Assembly (NCBI GenBank): GCA_963747345.1
Contig: CAVVFA010000008.1
Location: 1-64,000 of the forward strand
Source of the DNA: GCA-2746795 sp963747345
GTDB lineage: Bacteria > Chloroflexota > Anaerolineae > Promineifilales > Promineifilaceae
Length of the DNA stretch: 64,000 nt
Direction: 5' to 3'
Below, in pieces: positions 39,663-47,344 of this stretch. The notes beneath the pieces were generated by a model, which saw only the letters and a list, made by a program, of their open reading frames with translations, did not search any database and was not told the DNA's origin. The translations under genes and the position numbers were made by a program. Position 1 is the first letter of the stretch. Each line of letters starts with the position of its first letter.

Positions 39663-40265
39663 TTAGCTCCGTAACTTAATTTCTTCCAAAATATTCCGGG
39701 CTTGCCCAAAATGCAGTTCATCATGGTAGACCAGCACTTTGAACGCATCACCCAAGTTAAATTTAACACCTGGGGAAATGGGGATTGGTGTGTGGCGTAA
39801 ATCAATTTCGGCGCATTGGTCGAGGGCTAAAAGCAGTTCGGTTTGTTTGGTCAGATAGATTTCGAGCACTTGGCGGGAAACGGCCGTTTCGACACTTCGA
39901 CCCAGCTCAGTGGAACCAAGCTCAAGGCGAGCCGTTTCCGGCACCATCTCCCCTTGAGCAGCAAAACTGTACTTCGGATTGAACGCAAAATGCATATAAA
40001 TCCGCCCAAAAAACGACGGCTTATACACATCCTCGTCTGGTTTCGCTAAGACTGGTTTCTGCAAAGCCAACTCAATCTTTGGTCGGTAATATTCATGCGT
40101 CAGATTCAGGTGGTCGAAGCATTGCAAAATGCTCCACTCTTTGGGGTCTGGCTGCCAGTTTAGTTGCTCGTCGGATAAGGGGTGGAAAACGTGCCGATCT
40201 ACCCCCGCCACATGTTCCTCAATCCGACTGCGTAAATCTGCAAAAAACTCGTTTTTCGTAATCAT
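39663..40265 (-). CDS. DinB-superfamily protein
   Basis: The 200-residue four-helix protein is of the DinB/YfiT type: RHVFHPLSDEQLNWQPDPKE, ILQCFDHLNLTHEYY and, at the C-terminus, VKFNLGDAFKVLVYHDELHF. The three His (HLNLTH region and HDELH) form the usual metal site. The family includes thiol-dependent transferases using bacillithiol or mycothiol; this one is uncharacterised. Residues about 112-130 (A-R-L-E-L-G-S-T-E-L-G-R-S-V-E) are encoded by the dispersed TTCGACA/GCTCAG repeat. Confidence 0.85.
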   Translation of the reverse strand: MITKNEFFADLRSRIEEHVAGVDRHVFHPLSDEQLNWQPDPKEWSILQCFDHLNLTHEYYRPKIELALQKPVLAKPDEDVYKPSFFGRIYMHFAFNPKYSFAAQGEMVPETARLELGSTELGRSVETAVSRQVLEIYLTKQTELLLALDQCAEIDLRHTPIPISPGVKFNLGDAFKVLVYHDELHFGQARNILEEIKLRS

Positions 40266-40396
40266 CCTTTCTCCATGCTTAAAACATCAGCAGCAGTACA
40301 AAATGTACCAACACTCTCCACCTCTGGCAAAAAGCACAAACGACAAAAATATCATCACATGTTTAACCAAAACATAACACCATTTTTTAGAATAAT

Positions 40397-40426
40397 TTGA
40401 CAATATCGTTAGGGTGAAGATATGAT
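40397..40426 (+). promoter_or_regulatory. Promoter of the sulfur assimilation operon
   Basis: TTGACA (40397-40402), an 18-base spacer and TATGAT (40421-40426). A start near 40433 would give a leader of about 366 nt before the reductase ATG. The gap 40266-40798 holds only this promoter, the leader peptide, the hairpins and a short CGCCTCCGCGCCTCTGCG repeat at about 40757-40776. Confidence 0.7.
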
Positions 40427-40514
40427 AAGATTCGATTATGGATAAAGTTAATCCACGATAAGCTTTTATTTGTATAGATAGTTACATAACCGAGTTAACC
40501 AAATCAATAAACAA

Positions 40515-40613
40515 ATGATAATGAAGGTGAATGGTTCCCAAATGTGTATGTGTTGTATGTGTCCCCAGCAGGGGCTCGCTGTCACATGCGTCATGGGAAT
40601 ACACATCATCTAA
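40515..40613 (+). CDS. Cysteine-rich leader peptide of the sulfur operon
   Basis: Short frame in the operon leader. From ATG 40542 it reads M-C-M-C-C-M-C-P-Q-Q-G-L-A-V-T-C-V-M-G-I-H-I-I and stops at TAA 40611. Five of 23 codons are Cys, four within the first seven. In-frame upstream starts are ATG 40515, ATG 40521 and GTG 40527; GAAGGTG at 40523-40529 is the best ribosome-site candidate, 12 bases before 40542. An overlapping frame from ATG 40531 (M-V-P-K-C-V-C-V-V-C-V) also carries three Cys codons. A Cys-codon leader before cysteine-synthesis genes is the classical attenuation arrangement. Translation itself is unproved. Confidence 0.55.
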   Translation: MIMKVNGSQMCMCCMCPQQGLAVTCVMGIHII

Positions 40614-40634
40614 AACACCCAAACACGCAACAAC

Positions 40635-40720
40635 GGCCTCCTGCACACAACGAAAAGCAGTCGAGGCCAACACATAAACATGTGATTGAAGCCCTGGAGA
40701 CTGCTCCAGGGCTTTTTTTT
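40635..40720 (+). terminator. Attenuator: alternative hairpins and intrinsic terminator
   Basis: The terminator is AGCCCTGGAG-ACTG-CTCCAGGGCT with eight T (40690-40720). An upstream hairpin pairs GGCCTC (40635-40640) with GAGGCC (40663-40668). An alternative pairing, AGCAGTC (40656-40662) with GACTGCT (40699-40705), would break both and act as antiterminator. The reductase gene starts 79 bases later with TTAGGAG before its ATG. Confidence 0.7.
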
Positions 40721-40798
40721 ATATTTTCAACATGATGTCATTTGTGTTTTTCTCAGCGCCTCCGCGCCTCTGCGTTAGATCAATGTTAGGAGTAAAGT

Positions 40799-43051
40799 AT
40801 GACAGACACAACCTGGAAAGACCTGTTAGAAGAACGAATCCCCGATGTGTGGCTCAGTGACATCGACATCTTCGAAAACCAATTGGAACTGCGGAAGCAA
40901 AACAAAATCCCCGAGAAAGTCTTCGCTGAAACCCGGCTGCGTCAGGGCGTTTACGGACAGCGCTACGACAACGGCCAACGCCACGACGGCATCACCGTGC
41001 GCCCGCTCAACTTCCCTGAAGGCACCAAAGGGCCAGACACCATTTGGGATGCCCCTGGTATGCAGCGCATCAAAGTGCCATACGGCGGCCTCACCGCTGA
41101 ACAGCTTGACGTGATGGCCGCAATCGCCGACGAATACGCCGACAGCATTCTCCACGTTACCACCCGCCAAGACATTCAATTCCACTACATCCACATCGAA
41201 GATACGCCCGACCTGATGCGTCGCCTCGGGGCAGTGGGCATCACCACCAAAGAAGCGTGTGGCAATTCCGTGCGCAATCTCACCGCCTGCCCCCTGGCTG
41301 GCGTCTGCCGCACCCAAACGTTTGATGTCACCCCTTACACCCAGGCGATGGCCGACTTCCTGTTAGGCCACGACGACATTCAAGATTTCGGGCGCAAGTT
41401 CAAAATCGCCTTCTCCGGCTGCGAACATGAGGCTTGTGGACTGGTCAACTTGCACGATTTCGGCCTATTGGCTCGCATCCAGGACGTGGACGGCGTGCCT
41501 ACACGCGGCTTCCGCATTTATGTCGGTGGCGGGCTGGGAACGATTCCCCACAACGCCAAAGTGCTCTACGATTTCGTGACGGAAGACCAGATTTTGCCGG
41601 TGGTGCAGGCTGTTTCCCGCGTTTTTGCCCGACTGGGTGAAAAGCAGAACCGCAACCGCGCCCGCATCAAGTTCCTGGTAGCCGAACTGGGCATCGAGGA
41701 GTTCACCCGTCTTGTCGATGAAGAACTGCCAACCATGCCCCATGATGATCGCTGGACTGCTTTCCTGACTGATTTGCCGGATTATGAGGAGAAGCCGCTG
41801 AAAACGGCCGTTTCCCTCACCACCACCTCCCTATCTCCCCACTACCTGGCCTGGTCTGAAACCAATACCTACGCCCAACGCCAAGAAGGCTACTACACCG
41901 TCACCGTCAACCTGCCGCTGGGCGACCTTTCCAGCGACCAGGCCTTCAAACTGGCCGACATCGCCCGCCAATACGTCGGCGACAACATTCGCACCACCGT
42001 CGAGCAAAACATCGTCTTGCGCTGGGTGTCGAAGCAGATTTGCCCGCCGTCTACGAAGCCCTCACCGCCATCGGACTGGGCGCGGCTGGCGCAGGCACCA
42101 TCGTCGACATCACCTCTTGCCCCGGCACCGACACCTGCAAGCTGGGCATCGCCGCCTCGCGCGGGCTGGCTGGCGAACTACGCACCCAGTTGACCGCCAA
42201 AATCGAAACCTTACCTGCGCCCGTCAAGGAACTGCGCATCAAGGTCAGCGGCTGCTTCAACTCTTGCGGCCAACACCACGTCGCCGACATCGGCTTCTTT
42301 GGCAACAGCCGCCGCCGCGACAGCCGCACCGTCCCCCATTTTCAGGTGGTGCTGGGCGGCCGTTGGCGCGATAACGGCGGCACGTACGGACTAGCCATCG
42401 GTGCTGTCCCGTCCAAAGCCATCCCCGACACGCTGGAAGCCATCACCACCCGTTTCGTTGCTGAACGGAAAGACGAAGAATCTTTCCAGGATTGGGTGAC
42501 ACGTTTGGGCAAGAAAGAAATCCGCGACATGCTCAAACCATTCCAAACAGTGCCAGCCTACCTCGAAAATCCAGCCTTCTACACAGATTGGGGCGACCCC
42601 CGCGAGTTCTCCATCGGCGATATTGGCGTGGGCGAATGTGCCGGAGAAATCGTGTCGCTGTTCTCGTTTGAGATTGCCAAAGCAGAAGGTCAGCATTTTG
42701 AGGCGATGATTGCGCTGGACGATAAAAATCATATCCTGGCTGACAAACTCGCCTACGATTCTATGCTCCTGGCGGCACGGGCGCTGATACGCAACCAGTT
42801 CCTAGATGTCGGCGATGACCCCGACCAAATCGTCAGCGAATTCCGCACCCGTTACTACGATACACAGCTTGTTCTTTGACCCGTTTGCCAAAGGCAAGTT
42901 CGCGGAATACTTCTTTAACCGTCATACGAATCCACCCGCCACGCCGAATGCAGACACAGCCAGTCAGGTGATTCAGGAAGCGCAGTTATTTATAGAAGCG
43001 GCGCACACTTGCGATGCCAAATTGGCGGCACAGACAACACAGGTTATTTAA
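40799..43051 (+). CDS. Ferredoxin-type siroheme sulfite/nitrite reductase, two frame breaks
   Basis: Six-electron reductase with siroheme and a [4Fe-4S] cluster, about 750 residues. Half-domains: HVTTRQDIQFHYIHIED, ACGNSVRNLTACPLAGVC, FSGCEHEACGLVNLHDFG. The cluster site is in TSCPGTDTCKLGIAASRG and VSGCFNSCGQHHVADIGFFG. An extra C-terminal helical region (FFDPFAKGKFAEYFF, IQEAQLFIEAAHTCDAKLAA) follows. Breaks lie near 42035 and 42865. With cysH in the same operon, sulfite is the more likely substrate; nitrite cannot be excluded by sequence alone. First structural gene after the candidate cysteine attenuator. Confidence 0.92.
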
Positions 43052-43052
43052 T

Positions 43053-43129
43053 CCGCAGATTTCGCAGATTTCGCAGATTAAAAACAAAAATCTGTGAAAT
43101 CTGTGTAATCTGTGGATAAATCAAAAAGG
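43053..43129. repeat. CAGATTTCG hairpin
   Basis: Left arm is CCGCAGATTTCGCAGATTTC and GCAGATT; right arm is AATCTGTGAAATCTGTGTAA and TCTGTGGAT. It fills the 88-bp gap between the reductase and the next operon gene. Related to 20453-20483. Confidence 0.87.
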
Positions 43130-43139
43130 TTTATGAACT

Positions 43140-43729
43140 ATGATACCGCACAGAATTAACGCAAAACTATTCGTAACAGACGAAACGGCCGTTTCCCTGC
43201 CTACCATCGTTCCCGTTTTCCATCGCTGGATTCAGACCCAGGCCGTGCCCCGGCTTGCTCATCGACGTGGCCGATTACAAACACGTGCAAGATGGCCCTG
43301 GCATTCTGATTATTGGGCATGAAGGGGATTACGCGCTGGATCAAGAAAACGGCCGTTCTGGACTCCTGTATACGCGCAAAAGAGAATGGCCTACGCCAGA
43401 TTTCAAAGAACGGCTGCAACTTGTCATTAGCCTGGCCGTGCAAGCCGCCCAAATCCTGGCGGCAGACGAGACACTCAATCTGAATTTCCGCACCGACTGA
43501 AATCCAACTCTCCTTTCCCGACCGGTTGAACGTCCCCAACAAAGCAGAAACGCTGGCAGCGCTGCAAGACGACATCACCGCTGTCTTGGCTGAGATTTAT
43601 GGCACGGACGAGATTACGCTGGCGACTGTTTCTGATGATGCGAAACGGCCGTTTACCATCCAAGCCACCATCGCCAACGCCCCCACCTTAGCCGAACTAA
43701 CCACCATCCAACTGGAACCAGCCGCCTAA
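43140..43729 (+). CDS. Conserved unknown protein of the sulfur operon, two frame breaks
   Basis: About 195 residues in three frames (breaks near 43250 and 43500). It reads MIPHRINAKLFVTDETAVSL, LLIDVADYKHVQDGPGILII, GHEGDYALDQENGRSGLLYT, RLQLVISLAVQAAQILAADE, DRLNVPNKAETLAALQDDIT and AVLAEIYGTDEITLATVSDD. No family I can name with certainty, and no membrane helix or cofactor motif. It sits between the siroheme reductase and the TrpD2/CobA gene, and its TAA overlaps the next ATG (TAATG), indicating tight coupling. Three AACGGCCGTT copies lie within 590 bp. Confidence 0.7.
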
Positions 43730-45588
43730 TGACCTCGTCTACCGACTTCATCCCCTTCATCAAAGCCGTGGGTAAAGGTGAAAAACTCAAACGCGACCTC
43801 ACCTACGCCGAAGCGTGCGATGCCCTGCGCCTCATCCTCAGTCGGCAAGCCACAGATGCCCAAATCGGCGCGTTTCTGATTGCCCAGCGCGTAAAAGGGG
43901 AAGCGGTAGACGAAATCAACGGCTTCATCAACGCCGCCCGCACCGAATTCATCCAGTCCGCTCAACCAAAAGTTGAGGGACTGCTCGATTTGGCCGTGCC
44001 CTACGACGGCAAAGCGAAAACCGCCCAACTTGCGCCAGCCATCGCCTTGATTTTGGCGGCGGCGGGTGTGCCCGTCATTTTGCACGGCGACGAAAACATC
44101 CCCACTAAAGCAGGTATCACCCCGGGAGCCATTATGGCAGAACTGGGTATTTGCACCGCAGGCAATGTGGCTCATGCCAGCCACATGGTTGAGAACGTAG
44201 GCATCGGCTTCATCAGCGCCGCGCAATATATTCCCGCCTGGCACGCGCTCACGCCGATTCGTCATCAATTTGGCTTACGCACCGTCATGAACACCGTCGA
44301 AAAGTTGTTCAATCCCTTCAACGCTCCCTATCAAATCAGCGGGTTTTTTCACGGCAACTACATTGAGCGTATTCGGCAAACGCAAACCGGTCTCAAAGCA
44401 AGCTGGATGGTGCAAGGCGAAGAAGGTTCTATCGAAATGGCGGCGGGACGGCGCACCCATATTTTCGCAGTTGACGCGGCTAATGATGTCATTCTCGACC
44501 CGGCCGATGTGGGGCTGCCAGTGCGCGAACGGTTGAGTTTGCCACCTGTTTTGGGCGAGCATGTGGGGGTAGTAACGGCCGTTCTGCAAAACACCCCTGG
44601 AGCAGCGCTAGAACAAACATTATTCACCACTGGCACCATTCTCTATCTCCTCGGCAAAGCAGATTCCGTCGCCGACGGCTTCGCACAAGCCCGTCAGCTA
44701 GTCGAACAAGGTACACGAGACACAGAGAAGCACAAGTTCACGGAGACAAGGTTTTCTCTGTCGGATCCGTATGTCCTCGTGCTCCGTGTCAATAGGGAAA
44801 CAAGGAAAAGTAAAGTCTTGGTCGGGGCTGGCCCCGGCGATCCAGACCTAATCACGATTAAAGGCGTAAAAAGTTTGCAGCGAGCTGATGTTGTCGTCTA
44901 TGATCGGTTGGCGAATCCCGAATTGCTAGATTTTGCGCCCCCCTGGGCAGAGTTTATCTACGTGGGCAAAGAGCCAAAACGCCATCGCTTGAGCCAGAAT
45001 GATATTAATCTCCTATTGGTGCAAAAAGCGCAAGAAGGGAAAATAGTCGTGCGCTTAAAAGGGGGCGACCCGTTTGTATTTGGGCGCGGCGGCGAAGAAT
45101 GTTTAATCTTGGCACAGGCTGGCATTCCCTTTGAAGTGGTGCCAGGCGTAAGTAGTGCCTTGGCGGCTCCGGCTTATGCGGGCATTCCCGTCACACAACG
45201 CCACCTGGCAACCTCGTTTACCGTCGTCACCGGACACACCGCCGATACAGATGATCCGTATGGAGCAGACTGGAGCGACTTGCCGCGCAAAGGTACACTG
45301 GTTATTTTGATGGGCGTGAATCATTTGCCCCAAATTTCAGAGCAGTTGATGAAAGACGGCCGTTCTCCCCATACACCCGCCGCTACCATCCATTGGGGAA
45401 CAACAAATGAGCAAGTGGTGGTGCAAGGAACATTAGCTACAATTGCTGAAAAAGCACAGGGCGTGCGTCCACCGGCCATCACCGTTGTTGGCGAAGTCGT
45501 TGCCCTGCGTGACCAAATTGATTGGTTCAAACCAGAGCCCATCCAGAATGCCACTTCAACTGAAATCGAGTCAATCGCTACGGACTAA
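43729..45588 (+). CDS. TrpD2-like domain fused to uroporphyrinogen-III methyltransferase (CobA)
   Basis: A 619-residue ORF. Residues 1-325 resemble the TrpD2/YbiB branch of phosphoribosyltransferases (YDGKAKTAQLAPAIALILAA, VILHGDENIPTKAGITPG, GSIEMAAGRRTHIF). Residues about 363-600 are SUMT: VLVGAGPGDPDLITIKG, VVRLKGGDPFVFGRGGEE, VPGVSSALAAPAYAGIPVT and ATIHWGTTNEQVVV. SUMT makes precorrin-2 for siroheme. The joining 35 residues come from a dispersed hairpin repeat (44712-44806). It may be a true fusion, or two genes whose gap is by chance open; TTG 44849 with AAGGAAAAG upstream could start CobA separately. Confidence 0.88.
   Translation: MTSSTDFIPFIKAVGKGEKLKRDLTYAEACDALRLILSRQATDAQIGAFLIAQRVKGEAVDEINGFINAARTEFIQSAQPKVEGLLDLAVPYDGKAKTAQLAPAIALILAAAGVPVILHGDENIPTKAGITPGAIMAELGICTAGNVAHASHMVENVGIGFISAAQYIPAWHALTPIRHQFGLRTVMNTVEKLFNPFNAPYQISGFFHGNYIERIRQTQTGLKASWMVQGEEGSIEMAAGRRTHIFAVDAANDVILDPADVGLPVRERLSLPPVLGEHVGVVTAVLQNTPGAALEQTLFTTGTILYLLGKADSVADGFAQARQLVEQGTRDTEKHKFTETRFSLSDPYVLVLRVNRETRKSKVLVGAGPGDPDLITIKGVKSLQRADVVVYDRLANPELLDFAPPWAEFIYVGKEPKRHRLSQNDINLLLVQKAQEGKIVVRLKGGDPFVFGRGGEECLILAQAGIPFEVVPGVSSALAAPAYAGIPVTQRHLATSFTVVTGHTADTDDPYGADWSDLPRKGTLVILMGVNHLPQISEQLMKDGRSPHTPAATIHWGTTNEQVVVQGTLATIAEKAQGVRPPAITVVGEVVALRDQIDWFKPEPIQNATSTEIESIATD
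44712..44806. repeat. CACGGAG/CTCCGTG repeat inside the TrpD2-CobA gene
   Basis: ACACGAGACACAGAGAAGCA and CAAGTTCACGGAGACAAGG face CCTCGTGCTCCGTGTC as a degenerate inverted repeat. It is in frame and encodes the inter-domain linker. Confidence 0.75.
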
Positions 45589-45592
45589 TAAA

Positions 45593-46372
45593 ATGATTGA
45601 AACAATAAGCCTTTCCCCTAAACCCGTCACCCAGGCGCCTCCCTCCCTCACCTGGTTTCCGGCAAACATGCCTTCCCTCAACCGCCGTTTTGCCAAGTTA
45701 ACACCAGAAGACGTGCTGAATTGGGGGCTGACGACATTTGGTCAACAAACGGCCGTTGCCACCGGCTTTGGCCCCACAGGTATCATTCTCTTACACATGA
45801 TGTCCCAAATTCGTCCAAAAGGGCAGGTCTTCTATTTGCAAACAGACTTATTCTTCCCCGAAACATTGGCGCTGCGTGACCAATTGGCAGCACAACTTGA
45901 CATCGAATTCGTTGAAGTGCGTTCCGACTTGACATTGGATGATCAACGCCGTCAATATGGCCCCAACTTATGGGAACATAACCCCGACTTGTGCTGCCAA
46001 CTGCGAAAAATCAACCCCATGCGCAAATTTTTGTCAGACAAAAAAGCATGGGTGACGGGACTGCGCCGTGACCAATCATCAACACGCGCCAGCACAGAGT
46101 TTGTCTCTTGGGATAGTGCCAATCACCTGCTCAAATTATGCCCCCTTGCCCTCTGGACACGGGAACAAGTGTGGGATTACATTTACACTCACAATCTTCC
46201 TTATAATGAACTGCATGATCGCGGCTATCCCAGCATCGGCTGCCAGCCCTGCACCAAACCAGCCGCACTCGACAGCGGTGATGAACGTGCCGGACGCTGG
46301 AGCAATTTAGACAAAACAGAGTGCGGCATTCATTTTCATGACGGTCAAATTGTGCGTTTAGCGGAGAGGTAA
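45593..46372 (+). CDS. cysH: Adenylylsulfate (APS/PAPS) reductase
   Basis: The 259-residue protein makes sulfite from activated sulfate. C134-C135 in NPDLCCQLRK and C217-Q-P-C220 in YPSIGCQPCTKP form the CC...CxxC set that binds [4Fe-4S], which marks the APS-reducing type. Other family parts are GFGPTGIILLHM, YLQTDLFFPETLALRD, AWVTGLRRDQSSTRA and a Glu-Cys-Gly-Ile-His C-terminus with the catalytic Cys. It starts 5 bp after the cobA stop. It supplies sulfite to the reductase at the start of the operon. Confidence 0.94.
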   Translation: MIETISLSPKPVTQAPPSLTWFPANMPSLNRRFAKLTPEDVLNWGLTTFGQQTAVATGFGPTGIILLHMMSQIRPKGQVFYLQTDLFFPETLALRDQLAAQLDIEFVEVRSDLTLDDQRRQYGPNLWEHNPDLCCQLRKINPMRKFLSDKKAWVTGLRRDQSSTRASTEFVSWDSANHLLKLCPLALWTREQVWDYIYTHNLPYNELHDRGYPSIGCQPCTKPAALDSGDERAGRWSNLDKTECGIHFHDGQIVRLAER

Positions 46373-46373
46373 A

Positions 46374-46466
46374 AAGTTGCAGAGTGGCAAGGTTGCAGAG
46401 TTGCAAAGTAATCAACCAACTCGCCACCTGCCACCTGCCACCTGCCCCTTGCCCCTTGCCACCCTT
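46374..46466. repeat. GCCACCTGCCACC repeat hairpin
   Basis: AAAGTTGCAGAGTGGCAAGG and TTGCAGAGTTGCAAAG face tandem GCCACCTGCCACCTGCCACC and GCCCCTTGCCCCTTGCCACC. It fills the gap between cysH and the precorrin-2 dehydrogenase gene. Confidence 0.82.
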
Positions 46467-46470
46467 AATT

Positions 46471-47133
46471 ATGAAACCTTATCCAATCTTTTTAACTGGT
46501 CTACACAATCGCCACTGCCTCGTCATTGGCGGCACCCATGAAGCAGAGGGCAAAGTACGCGGCTTGCTCGCCGTTGACGCCACCATTACCGTGATTAGCC
46601 CAACATTAAACGAAACCTTAACGGCCTGGGCTGATGAAGGGTGTTTTACGTGGTTGAAACGGCCGTTTCAACCCGGTGATCTGCATGGCGCCTTTCTCGT
46701 CATCGCCGAACGGTCTGACCCCGAAACAAATACGCTCATCTGGGACGAAGCTGAAGCCGAAGGCATCCTCGTTAACGTGATGGATGATGTGGATCACTGC
46801 AATTTTGTGGCGGGTTCCGTCATTCGGCAGGGACATCTGACGCTTTCCATTTCTACCAGCGGCACCGCCCCCACCTTAGCCGTGCGTCTGCGCCAGCGAT
46901 TTGAAGCTGAATTTGGCGAAGAATATGCCATCTTCCTGGAGTGGATGCACCAACTACGCCCCCACATGACCGCCACTTACCCCAGTTTTCAGGAACGCAA
47001 ACGGCGTTACTATGCCCTGGTAGATTCAGACGTATTGCTGATGATTAAGAACGGCCGTTTAGCCGAAGCCCAAACTTGTATTGAAGAAATCACAGGTATC
47101 CCTTTATTTTCTATCGAAGCCAATGCTCAATAG
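46471..47133 (+). CDS. Precorrin-2 dehydrogenase / sirohydrochlorin ferrochelatase (siroheme synthase N-terminal type)
   Basis: The 220-residue protein resembles the Met8/CysG N-terminal module that oxidises precorrin-2 with NAD and inserts iron. Seen are PIFLTGLHNRHCLVIGGTHE, EGKVRGLLAVDATITVISP, FLVIAERSDPETN, VNVMDDVDHCNFVAGSVIRQ and LTLSISTSGTAPTLAVRLRQ. With CobA it completes siroheme synthesis from uroporphyrinogen III for the reductase in the same operon. The ATG has no strong ribosome site because the upstream gap is repeat DNA. Two AACGGCCGTT copies are within it. Confidence 0.9.
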   Translation: MKPYPIFLTGLHNRHCLVIGGTHEAEGKVRGLLAVDATITVISPTLNETLTAWADEGCFTWLKRPFQPGDLHGAFLVIAERSDPETNTLIWDEAEAEGILVNVMDDVDHCNFVAGSVIRQGHLTLSISTSGTAPTLAVRLRQRFEAEFGEEYAIFLEWMHQLRPHMTATYPSFQERKRRYYALVDSDVLLMIKNGRLAEAQTCIEEITGIPLFSIEANAQ

Positions 47134-47176
47134 AAAGGATTACGTATCCAGTTATTAAATTTCCCTTAGACTCTTT

Positions 47177-47205
47177 TTGCTCAGAGTAAATAGCCGTGCT
47201 ATACT
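47177..47205 (+). promoter_or_regulatory. Promoter of the nusA operon
   Basis: TTGCTC (47177-47182), a 17-base spacer and TATACT (47200-47205). The leader to nusA would be about 130 nt and contains a terminator-like hairpin. Confidence 0.6.
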
Positions 47206-47242
47206 TCTGTGTAATAAACTTTAAGTTAGCTAGTTCCGACGA

Positions 47243-47267
47243 AAAGTGGGTTTCCCCACTTTTTTTG
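47243..47267 (+). terminator. Terminator-like hairpin in the nusA leader
   Basis: AAAGTGGG pairs with CCCACTTT across TTTC, followed by a T run. It lies between the candidate promoter and nusA, so it could attenuate the operon; alternatively it ends the upstream sulfur operon. Confidence 0.75.
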
Positions 47268-47344
47268 TTTTCTAAGCAAGAGTCGATAGTAAGAGTCGAT
47301 AAATATCGGCTCAAAAATACCATAAATGGGTAAGGTTGAAATCC

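Noticed and set aside
40515..40720. Known SAM, cobalamin or TPP riboswitch in the sulfur leader
   Set aside because: I could not find their conserved boxes; the Cys codons and paired hairpins fit attenuation better, though a covariance-model scan was not possible here.
47234..47275. tRNA or other structured RNA gene upstream of nusA
   Set aside because: No T-loop or acceptor stem; the structure is a simple terminator-type hairpin.
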